Position numbers and translations under genes: made by a program. A stretch of DNA of 13,855 nt, taken from Caldilineaceae bacterium. GTDB taxonomy: Bacteria; Chloroflexota; Anaerolineae; Caldilineales; Caldilineaceae. Position 1 is the stretch's first letter. Each line of letters opens with the position of its first letter. The notes below the pieces were generated by a model, which was given only the letters and a program-made list of their open reading frames with translations, searched no databases and had not been told where the DNA came from. Of this stretch, positions 1 through 5,672 are shown one piece after another. The stretch covers positions 1-13,855 of the forward strand of contig JACKBC010000077.1 of assembly GCA_020634755.1 (NCBI GenBank). The letters are read 5' to 3'.

Positions 1-897
1 CCAAGCAGCATTACGCAACAAAAACGCGCCCAGCTGCTCACCTTTATTGAACGCAAGCTAAAACCGATTGCGACCGTACGCGGCGTCATTGGGATTGGCA
101 GCATTGCGACGGGCGCCATGCGCGCCAACTCGGACATTGATGCCATTATTCTCATGGAGCCGCTCGACCTATACGTGGCGCCGGCCGAAGCGATCTGGGT
201 GCCGGACGATGATTCATTTCACTCCATCTTTAGCCAGAATGCACACGTCCACGCCAGTGGCGTTCAGTTTGACTTTGTGCGTGCCCCAATGAGCCAATGG
301 ACCGATCCAGATTACGAACTGGAAGAAGGGCGTCTGGCCGAACTGGCCGAAGGTTGGATTGCTTTCGACCGCCATGGCAGCGTGGCGCGGCTCATTGCCG
401 TTCGCACGACCTATACAGATGAACTGCGCATGCGGCGGTTGGACGAGGCCATTGTCATGTTAGATGGCCATGTCAAGTGGGATGAGCCGGCTGCTCTGTG
501 GACAAGCCTGGGCGCCGCCCGCGCGCATGACCGGCTCAACGCAGCCTACTTTTATCTGGTGCAGATGCTTTTTGCCTATAACCGACGCTGGCGCGGCTGG
601 CGCAACCGCGAAATGTCCTATTTGCTCAAACTACCTTGGCTGCCCCATAATTTTACAGAGCGCGTGCTCACCGCCCAGAACGCACCGGCACTGGATCTGG
701 CAGGTTACACAGTGCGCTTCCACCAGTTGCGCGATCTACTGGATGACGTGCTAGCGCGTCTGACTGCCGACGGCGATTACGGCGACGATCCGGTTAGTGA
801 AGCCTTTGTGCGCACCCATGATGAACCGGGGCGGGCCTGGAATCTGGCTGAGTGGGAACAAACACATCACAATAACTCACAGAAAGAGCAACTATGA
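1..897 (+). CDS. Nucleotidyltransferase-domain protein, 5' end outside window
   Basis: The reading frame is open from base 1 and no plausible start lies before the catalytic motif, so the gene begins upstream of the window; 298 codons are visible. The pol-beta-type nucleotidyltransferase signature is clear: Gly33-Ser34 (counting from the first visible codon), then Asp45-x-Asp47 in the NSDIDAIIL strand, and a third likely carboxylate, Asp91, in the strand VQFDFVR. These three acids bind the two metals in this superfamily. The rest is largely helical, with an aromatic/arginine-rich stretch (FAYNRRWRGWRNREM) resembling the C-terminal helical domain of aminoglycoside-adenylyltransferase-like and DUF4037-like proteins. 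The substrate (small molecule, drug or protein) cannot be told. Its TGA stop overlaps the ATG of the epimerase by 4 bp, so the two are probably co-translated. Superfamily call is secure; specific function is not. Confidence 0.8.
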   Translation, partial: PSSITQQKRAQLLTFIERKLKPIATVRGVIGIGSIATGAMRANSDIDAIILMEPLDLYVAPAEAIWVPDDDSFHSIFSQNAHVHASGVQFDFVRAPMSQWTDPDYELEEGRLAELAEGWIAFDRHGSVARLIAVRTTYTDELRMRRLDEAIVMLDGHVKWDEPAALWTSLGAARAHDRLNAAYFYLVQMLFAYNRRWRGWRNREMSYLLKLPWLPHNFTERVLTAQNAPALDLAGYTVRFHQLRDLLDDVLARLTADGDYGDDPVSEAFVRTHDEPGRAWNLAEWEQTHHNNSQKEQL

Positions 898-1718
898 AAA
901 TCTTCGTCACCGGCAATCGGGGCCGGATTGGGTCCCACATAGAATCGCAACTTACAGAGCAGGGCCACAGCGTGGTTGGGTTTGACAAGGCCGACGGCCA
1001 TAACATTTTAGACTATAGCGCAGTGCGGGCCGCCGCGGTGGGTTGCGACGCCGTGATCCATCTGGCATCGCTGCTGGGCGGCCCACATGATGACCCCAAC
1101 GAAACCATGCGCATCAGCGTCATGGGGTCGTGGCATGTGCTGCAAGCGGCCGAGGCCGAACAGATGCAGCGCGTGGTCTACTTTAGCAGCGTCAACGCGC
1201 TGGGCATCTTTATGGGGCAGAAAGCACCCGACTATCTGCCCATTGACGACGAACACCCGGCGCGACCGCAGAGCCCCTATGGCCTCTCCAAACGGCTGGT
1301 CGAGGAGATGTGTCGTCATTTCACCCAGCGCACCGGCATTGCCACCATTTGCTTGCGTCCGCCAGCCGTCTGGATGCCAGAATGGTATGCGCATATTCGC
1401 GAGCGGCGCACGCAGGATCCGGCCAGTGAATGGAACCGGGTGTGGGAGTATGGCGCGTTTTGTGACGTGCGTGATGTGGCGGCGGCGGCTGTGCTGGCCC
1501 TTACCTGTCCGGACCCCGGCCATGTCACCATTCTGCTCTGCGCTGATGACATTGGCTCAGACACGCCCAGCCGCCAGATGGCGCAAAAGATGCTCCCAGA
1601 CGTGCCGTGGGTGGGCGGGCCAGAATATGAAAGCGAGCCCTATCGGGCGCTGGTGAGTAACCGGCGCGCCAAAGAGGTGCTGGGCTGGCAACCAAAATAC
1701 GCCTGGGAGAGGGCATGA
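894..1718 (+). CDS. NAD-dependent epimerase/dehydratase (extended SDR)
   Basis: A 274-residue extended short-chain dehydrogenase/reductase. The Rossmann nucleotide loop TGNRGRIG is at residues 6-13, and Asp31 at the end of the second strand (VVGFDKAD) suggests NAD(H) over NADP(H). DAVIHLAS (52-59) is the fourth-strand motif; the catalytic set is Ser98/Ser99 in YFSSVNALG and Tyr129-x3-Lys133 in SPYGLSKRLVEE. The ending LGWQPKYAWE is the usual C-terminal motif of nucleotide-sugar epimerases and dehydratases. At 274 residues it is somewhat shorter than UDP-glucose 4-epimerases (about 310-340), so it may act on a free sugar, sugar acid or other small substrate. Start ATG overlaps the upstream stop in an ATGA junction with a weak purine stretch (AGAAAGAG) just before. 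An 8-bp tandem repeat begins at the stop codon itself. The substrate is not determined. Confidence 0.88.
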   Translation: MKIFVTGNRGRIGSHIESQLTEQGHSVVGFDKADGHNILDYSAVRAAAVGCDAVIHLASLLGGPHDDPNETMRISVMGSWHVLQAAEAEQMQRVVYFSSVNALGIFMGQKAPDYLPIDDEHPARPQSPYGLSKRLVEEMCRHFTQRTGIATICLRPPAVWMPEWYAHIRERRTQDPASEWNRVWEYGAFCDVRDVAAAAVLALTCPDPGHVTILLCADDIGSDTPSRQMAQKMLPDVPWVGGPEYESEPYRALVSNRRAKEVLGWQPKYAWERA

Positions 1719-1790
1719 TAAGGCGGGGTGGCGAGGTGGTGGGGTGGCGAGGTGGCGGGGTGATAAGGTGGCGAGGTGGCGGGGTGCCAG
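1716..1790 (+). repeat. 8-bp G-rich tandem repeat, consensus GGTGGCGR
   Basis: From 1727 to 1790 the sequence falls into eight exact 8-base units in one register: GGTGGCGA (1727, 1743, 1767), GGTGGCGG (1751, 1775), GGTGGTGG (1735), GGTGATAA (1759) and GGTGCCAG (1783). TGATAAGG occurs at both 1716 and 1761, so the array seems to start inside the epimerase stop codon, with one unit shortened by 3 bases at 1722-1726. No open frame or SD is associated with it. Four GGGG runs on the plus strand (1725, 1741, 1757, 1781) give some quadruplex potential. Confidence 0.85.
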
Positions 1791-1866
1791 AGCATGTCAC
1801 CTTATCAATTCTCATTGTGATCTAACCTAGTGCGGGATAAAAACAGCCAGCACAGAAACCGGATTT

Positions 1867-1892
1867 TTCCGAAATCGCATAGGTTTTCGGAA
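1867..1892. terminator. Hairpin between convergent genes, possible weak bidirectional terminator
   Basis: TTCCGAAA (1867-1874) and TTTCGGAA (1885-1892) form a perfect 8-bp stem with a 10-base loop, lying 10 bp past the CYTH stop codon and between the convergent epimerase and CYTH genes. Position fits a shared terminator, but neither strand has a clean U-tract after the stem, so intrinsic termination is uncertain. It could instead be a dispersed palindromic element. Confidence 0.4.
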
Positions 1893-1902
1893 TTCAGATT
1901 AT

Positions 1903-2535
1903 CTACGCCTCTGCGGGAAATGTGTGGCGGAAAAGTAACGTGGGTGGTTCCTCGCGGAACAGGCGCTCGGTAACGCCATACTCCTGGGCAATGGCGCGTA
2001 GCTTTGCTTCCGCCGCCTGCGCCGCCGCCACGGAATCGGCGGCCAACTCCAGCTCCACCAGCACGCCGTCGCCCACAATCTTTGGGCAGCGCGAAATCTT
2101 CGTATGCAGATCCAGTGGCGCATAAAAACCCAACCGATCGACGCCGCTAAAGCTCATAAAGGGCTGATGCCCCGCCGCGGCCAACGCATCTTCTACAGCC
2201 TGTCCGCTGGCAAAATCCCCCGCAACGTCCATGCGCGCCAGAATTGCGCTATCCGTTGCGCCGTTGGTGATCTCCTCGCCCCACTCCTGGCGAATGTTGG
2301 CAAAGCGTCCTAGATCTGGCCCCTTGGCGCCCAGAAACAAGCGCACGCCATCGGGCGTGGAGACGCGACCAATGCGCAGCAGTTCACCGGCGGCGTAGAG
2401 TTGGCGACCCAAAATATCGGTAGACCAAGTTGTGGGGGCGCGCAAACTTTCTGCTAAAAATGGCAATAAGACATAAGCCGCCTCTTCGTTGTCTACACGA
2501 AACCGAATTTCGACCTCATAGGCTGATGACGCCAC
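1903..2535 (-). CDS. CYTH-domain protein (triphosphate tunnel family)
   Basis: A 210-residue protein of the CYTH / triphosphate tunnel metalloenzyme superfamily, which includes class IV adenylate cyclases, thiamine triphosphatases and inorganic triphosphatases. The N-terminal signature is present as EVEIR (Glu7, Glu9, Arg11), a conservative change from ExExK. Further tunnel strands are visible: ELLRIGR (51-57), FLGAKGP with Lys71 (67-73), IRQEWGEEI (81-89) and LVELELA with Glu161/Glu163 (159-165). These basic and acidic strands bind the triphosphate and metals in the family. Start is GTG at 2535, fixed by a strong AAGGAG six bases upstream. It lies 136 bp downstream of the lipoprotein gene on the same strand and may share its transcript. 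The CyaB-like layout (FSGVDRLGFYAPLDLHT) is seen, but the substrate is not known. Confidence 0.85.
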   Translation of the reverse strand: MASSAYEVEIRFRVDNEEAAYVLLPFLAESLRAPTTWSTDILGRQLYAAGELLRIGRVSTPDGVRLFLGAKGPDLGRFANIRQEWGEEITNGATDSAILARMDVAGDFASGQAVEDALAAAGHQPFMSFSGVDRLGFYAPLDLHTKISRCPKIVGDGVLVELELAADSVAAAQAAEAKLRAIAQEYGVTERLFREEPPTLLFRHTFPAEA

Positions 2536-2541
2536 CGCTTG

Positions 2542-2547
2542 CTCCTT
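2542..2547 (-). promoter_or_regulatory. Shine-Dalgarno AAGGAG fixing a GTG start
   Basis: On the minus strand AAGGAG is followed by six bases and then GTG (2535-2533). No in-frame ATG near the start keeps the EVEIR motif with a comparable site, so this decides the start of the CYTH gene. Confidence 0.8.
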
Positions 2548-2635
2548 TCAAAACTAACGTGATTACTAATGAGTAGATCGCAATGGCAGGCAATAGAGTC
2601 GGGTTCATCAATCGAGACCAACGCCCGGATCGCCA

Positions 2636-2650
2636 ATACCGTTGCGGTAT
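2636..2650. promoter_or_regulatory. Small perfect inverted repeat ATACCG-TTG-CGGTAT
   Basis: Six-bp arms with a three-base loop, 21 bp past the lipoprotein stop and about 100 bp before the CYTH start, both on the minus strand. There is no U-tract, so it is either an RNA hairpin within a shared transcript or a small operator for the CYTH gene. The rest of the 136-bp gap shows no convincing promoter. Confidence 0.3.
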
Positions 2651-2671
2651 AGTGACAATGGCTATGGATGC

Positions 2672-4243
2672 TTATTCGCTGGCTGGCTGGGGCGTAAAGA
2701 TGAGCGCGCCCACTTCATCATCAAGCTGATAGAGCAATGCTAAATTGCCCGCCGTATAGCTCCACTGGGTCACTGCGCCCAGGCGGGGAAGGAAGCTGTT
2801 CTCCAGCGTCATAACCGGCTCCGGGCACATCATGCGGGTTACAATGGGTGGCGTCAACGCAATGGCCTGGGGCGCACCACCAGCCTCTGCCGCCACGCTG
2901 GACCGATAGGTGTTACAGCCGCTGGAGCCACCTATATCGCCGCCTTTGAATACAAGCGTAATTTCGGCAGTCGTGCTTTCTACCGCTTCCCCGCTCATCT
3001 CGGTCAGCACCCAGCTGGTACCGTCCAAATTATCAAGTGAAACCATCCCTTGCTCCTCGCTACTCACCTGCACCAATTCGTCATTTTCCAGGGCATACAG
3101 TTGATGGACCAGAAGCGACGGACAACATTGGGCGTCATCTGGACCCTGGGTCACAATATCCAGCGCGATCTGGCCGTCTACAATCGCCAGCGCCTTGATC
3201 TGCGTGCGATCACCAATCAAAGTCGTGGCCACGTTGCTGGGCTCGCCTGCGTCGTCGATCACGGCCGCTAAGTAATTAAAGACGCCACTCCCGCCCGAGT
3301 TTTCTACAAGCACCACAATCGCATCATCAACCCCATCGCCATTCAGATCGCCCAAGCGAATCAGCGGCTGGATCAGCTCGACACGCGGACGAGCAGCGCC
3401 GCCCTCTACAAAAGGTGCGCCCTCATAGACGCCGTCTTTTAAGGCGATTGTCTCGGTGTAAATGCCCTGGTACTCGGCATTTTCCAGTGCCGTGGTGGAA
3501 AGTTCCAGCTGTGTCTGCGTCTGCATCTCGGCGGCGGGTCCAAATTTCAGCACGCCCACATTGGGGCCAAAAGCGATCAACAGGCTGTCGCCCTCCACGG
3601 TGAACGAATCGGCATCCAGAAGCGCCTGCATATAGCGCTCGAAGAGAGATTCCGGCGCGCACATGGCCATGGTGGAAACAATATTGCCAAACGTAATGTT
3701 CAAGCCATCCACCGCATAGCTGCCGCTAATGCGGTTGCAGTCATTTTGCCCGTTGAACTCGCCAGCCACGCTAAAGTTCAGCGTATGTATAGCCAGATCG
3801 GCGGGCACAAAGACGCTATTATCCGCCAACATCTGTATCTCTTGCAGCTGCCATTCCTGGCCCACTAAGCCATTCTCGTCACCAGTGATCACCAGCGTGG
3901 GCGTGCGTGACAGTTCTTCGATTAACTCGTAGCGAAAAGCAGAAGCATCCGCCGGCGGGTTGGGCACGGTGATACGCTGCACCCGCAACTCGTAGGTATA
4001 GCCCGGTTCATACGTAAAGCCGTCAATTTGGTCATAAAAGAGCTGCCAATCATCATCCGCGGCCTGCTTGACCTGCATACACTGCATGGGCGCCACGCCC
4101 ACACAATCCACCAGTTCGGGACCCACATAGAGCGTCAACTCCTCCGCTTGGGATGCCGGTGCTTGCAACGGCGCGCAGGCCGCTACGGCCAAAAGCGCAC
4201 AGATTGCCGCTAAGAAAAAGAGGGTGTTCCTCGCTCGCTTCAT
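2672..4243 (-). CDS. Lipoprotein with DUF4377 and two META domains
   Basis: A 523-residue exported lipoprotein. Residues 1-23 form a basic-hydrophobic signal peptide ending in the lipobox VAAC, with Cys23 the lipidated residue. Residues about 36-112 match DUF4377: VDCVGVAPMQCMQV, a tryptophan, IDGFTYEPGYTYELRV, then PPADAS. Residues about 126-236 are a META (HslJ-like) domain with NDCNRISGSYAVDG and TMAMC. Residues about 260-400 include LGDLNGDGVDDAIVV (297-311), an Asp/Asn-rich calcium-type loop. Residues about 404-518 are a second META domain with DGTSWVLTEM, GCNTYRSS and TRMMCPEP. In Gram-negatives META domains occur in HslJ, linked to novobiocin resistance; the function here is unknown, but an envelope or stress role is likely. 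ATG at 4243 has GGAG seven bases upstream. DUF4377 plus META is a known pairing in lipoproteins; the second META copy is the less usual part. Confidence 0.88.
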   Translation of the reverse strand: MKRARNTLFFLAAICALLAVAACAPLQAPASQAEELTLYVGPELVDCVGVAPMQCMQVKQAADDDWQLFYDQIDGFTYEPGYTYELRVQRITVPNPPADASAFRYELIEELSRTPTLVITGDENGLVGQEWQLQEIQMLADNSVFVPADLAIHTLNFSVAGEFNGQNDCNRISGSYAVDGLNITFGNIVSTMAMCAPESLFERYMQALLDADSFTVEGDSLLIAFGPNVGVLKFGPAAEMQTQTQLELSTTALENAEYQGIYTETIALKDGVYEGAPFVEGGAARPRVELIQPLIRLGDLNGDGVDDAIVVLVENSGGSGVFNYLAAVIDDAGEPSNVATTLIGDRTQIKALAIVDGQIALDIVTQGPDDAQCCPSLLVHQLYALENDELVQVSSEEQGMVSLDNLDGTSWVLTEMSGEAVESTTAEITLVFKGGDIGGSSGCNTYRSSVAAEAGGAPQAIALTPPIVTRMMCPEPVMTLENSFLPRLGAVTQWSYTAGNLALLYQLDDEVGALIFTPQPASE

Positions 4244-4280
4244 TTCAATTCTCCGTCTATTTTGTCCTTGACTTATGCAG

Positions 4281-4305
4281 CGTCAGCCTGTTCTCTAGGC
4301 TGGCG
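4281..4305 (-). promoter_or_regulatory. Hairpin in the lipoprotein mRNA leader
   Basis: CGTCAGCCT (4281-4289) and AGGCTGGCG (4297-4305) pair over nine positions with one G-U, around a 7-base loop. It ends 38 bp upstream of the lipoprotein ATG, so if transcription starts further upstream it forms a stable stem in the leader. It could act in mRNA stability or as a protein site. There is no U-tract to make it a terminator. Confidence 0.35.
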
Positions 4306-4380
4306 CAAGTACGATTTTATTGTCTTCCTATTCGTGCATTATCAGGATATTTTGAACTTTTGTACCTATCTAGGTGTTGC

Positions 4381-4421
4381 CTGAGCCGGTCGAAGGCAAC
4401 GCTGGCCTTCGACAAACTCAG
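4381..4421. repeat. Imperfect palindrome with TCGAAGG/CCTTCGA stem
   Basis: Outer arms CTGAG (4381-4385) and CTCAG (4417-4421) pair, then a 3x3 internal loop, then GTCGAAGGC (4389-4397) pairs with GCCTTCGAC (4405-4413) around a 7-base loop. The two-step stem, lack of any U-tract and intergenic position fit a dispersed REP-like palindrome. From memory, very similar GAGCCGGTCGAAGG-type palindromes are frequent between genes in several bacterial genomes; only one copy lies in this window. Confidence 0.6.
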
Positions 4422-4605
4422 CCCTCAGATAGTTGAATCGTAACAATTTTTGCTTAAATATCCCCCGTGAAGACGGTGCGAGTGGCCACATTGTTCCCCT
4501 TCAACAATCAGTACGGCGCAACGGTGTTGGTGCAATAGGCGTCGGTCTCGTTTGCTGAATCTGGTGCTATCTCTTGCCATTACAGACGACGGACGCTGTT
4601 GCCGC

Positions 4606-4968
4606 TCACCGTTGCCACAGCTCAATGCGATGACCTTCGGGGTCATGGAAATAGAGCACGCGTGCGCCCCATTTGGCCGTAATAGGCGTGGCCTCAATCC
4701 CGGCGCCACGCAATTGTTGATGCGCCAACGCAATATCATCCACCCGCCACGATAGCGTGATGCCATGGCCCTGAGCCGGTTTAATGGTGGCGCGGGCGGC
4801 ATTGGCAATGCTCAAAAAAGCACCGTCCGTCAACTGGAATTCCACAAACCAGTCGTTGGCAAAGGTGACCGGCAGCCGCAACAAATCGCCATAAAAGCGC
4901 ATCGTCGCGTCCCACTGTTGACAGTATAGGATTGTGTTGTTACGCTGGATAGGAAAGAGTGGCTTCAT
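4606..4968 (-). CDS. VOC-superfamily (glyoxalase-like) protein
   Basis: A 120-residue single-module protein of the vicinal oxygen chelate superfamily (glyoxalase, dioxygenase and resistance folds). The N-terminal half contains NNTILYCQQW...TMRFYGDLLRLP, the usual strand-helix start of the repeat. The C-terminal half has GHGITLSWRVDDIALAHQQL followed by GARVLYFHDPEGHRIELW, the classic HDPEGxxxEL ending that carries a metal-ligand glutamate. Full VOC enzymes work as dimers of such modules. I chose ATG 4968 because the homology-like region begins there; the longer frame back to a TTG at 5010 has no SD and adds residues unlike the family. The ATG itself also lacks a clear SD. The gene is divergent from the GNAT gene, with starts only 26 bp apart, so any promoter must overlap the neighbour's coding end. 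Substrate unknown. Confidence 0.85.
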   Translation of the reverse strand: MKPLFPIQRNNTILYCQQWDATMRFYGDLLRLPVTFANDWFVEFQLTDGAFLSIANAARATIKPAQGHGITLSWRVDDIALAHQQLRGAGIEATPITAKWGARVLYFHDPEGHRIELWQR

Positions 4969-4982
4969 GCAGTTATGTATTC

Positions 4983-4986
4983 GGAG
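4983..4986 (+). promoter_or_regulatory. Shine-Dalgarno GGAG supporting GTG start at 4995
   Basis: GGAG is eight bases before GTG 4995. The longer in-frame GTG at 4959 would place the start inside the VOC gene and has no comparable site in front, although a purine run AGGAAAGAG lies directly against it. Confidence 0.55.
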
Positions 4987-4994
4987 ATGTACAC

Positions 4995-5564
4995 GTGCAG
5001 TATCAAACAAAGCGCTTGCAAATTCGCGATCTGAATTGGGATGACCTGACGGCTATACACGCCTTCCGTTCGGACCCCATTGTCACCCAGTATAATGACT
5101 TTGAATCCCACACGCTGGCCGAAACGCGCGCATGGTTGGCGGGCTGCATTCATCATAATACCATTGAGCCGCGCACTTCTCACAATTGTGCCATTGTACT
5201 AGCCCACACCGGCGCCACCATTGGCTGGATCGGCTTTGGCTCACCCAGCGAATCTAAAGCCGAATGGGGTGACGTTGACTTTGGTTACGCCCTGCGCCAG
5301 CAGTTTTGGGGCCAGGGCTACATGAGCGAAGCGCTGACTGGCCTGATCACCTTTATCTTTACAACCACCGCTGCCCAAGCTATCTTTGGCGAATGCGAGG
5401 TGGCTAATCCAGCCTCGGCCCGCGTGATGCAACACGCCCGCATGCAGCAAGTTGCGCACGTTTCCGAGAGCGATGAAGCAACTGGAAAAGTGATTGAGTC
5501 GCTGCGCTTTCAGATCAAAAAGCCAGATTGGCAATCACTAAAGCCAGGGCAATCGCATGCCTAA
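4995..5564 (+). CDS. GNAT-family N-acetyltransferase (RimJ/RimL-like)
   Basis: A 189-residue acetyltransferase of the GNAT fold, RimJ/RimL type by layout. It opens with TKRLQIRDLNWDDLTAI, the usual RLxLRxLxxxD start; the acetyl-CoA pyrophosphate loop is in YALRQQFWGQGYMSEAL (residues 98-114, Gln103-x-x-Gly106-x-Gly108); and the end motif ANPASARVMQHARM (138-150) matches the NxxSxrvmeklG motif. These enzymes move acetyl from acetyl-CoA to amines on ribosomal proteins, peptides or small molecules; the acceptor cannot be read from sequence. The start at GTG 4995 is preferred on SD spacing and because residues before it do not fit the family. It is divergent from the VOC gene and followed by 108 bp without a gene. 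The C-terminal 30 residues are basic and less typical. Confidence 0.87.
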   Translation: MQYQTKRLQIRDLNWDDLTAIHAFRSDPIVTQYNDFESHTLAETRAWLAGCIHHNTIEPRTSHNCAIVLAHTGATIGWIGFGSPSESKAEWGDVDFGYALRQQFWGQGYMSEALTGLITFIFTTTAAQAIFGECEVANPASARVMQHARMQQVAHVSESDEATGKVIESLRFQIKKPDWQSLKPGQSHA

Positions 5565-5597
5565 AAAACAAGGGTAAAACCCCGCGTCTGCGTTAAA

Positions 5598-5624
5598 CCA
5601 GCCAGGTCTTCGAGAGCTGACTGG
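5598..5624 (+). terminator. Hairpin after the GNAT gene, possible terminator
   Basis: The 27 bases fold into a symmetric hairpin: CCAG, mismatch, CAG, mismatch, TCT, triloop TCG, then AGA, CTG and CTGG. It lies 33 bp after the GNAT stop and 48 bp before the Gfo/Idh start, a good place to end transcription. No run of Ts follows, so it may instead be a leader structure for the Gfo/Idh operon. A second small stem, TTGG-TAG-CCAA, follows at 5626-5636. Confidence 0.4.
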
Positions 5625-5672
5625 ATTGGTAGCCAACTTATTTCTATCAACAGAAAAACGAGACAAATACAT

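Larger units (their letters stand above)
4244..4605. other. Non-coding 362-bp region between lipoprotein and VOC genes
   Basis: Both flanking genes read leftward. The stretch holds the lipoprotein's SD (GGAG at minus-strand 4252-4255 region), a leader hairpin at 4281-4305, and a large imperfect palindrome at 4381-4421. Frames reading across it on either strand have no family resemblance and no SD. On the minus strand GATAAT and TAAAAT hexamers occur near 4310-4345, but neither has a matching -35 box, so I do not call a promoter. Confidence 0.6.

Noticed and set aside
1716..1790. CRISPR array
   Set aside because: Units are 8 bases with no spacers; it is a simple tandem repeat.
4519..4614. CAACGGTG and CACCGTTG inverted pair
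   Set aside because: Eight-base arms 80 bases apart, one inside the VOC coding end; no supporting structure between.
4425..4808. Minus-strand open frame running from the VOC gene into the intergenic gap
   Set aside because: It is out of frame with the VOC protein, composition is not protein-like, and it has no SD.
4959..4994. Earlier GTG start for the GNAT gene
   Set aside because: The 12 added residues do not fit the family and would overlap the VOC start; GTG 4995 has GGAG at eight bases. It cannot be fully excluded because a purine run precedes 4959.
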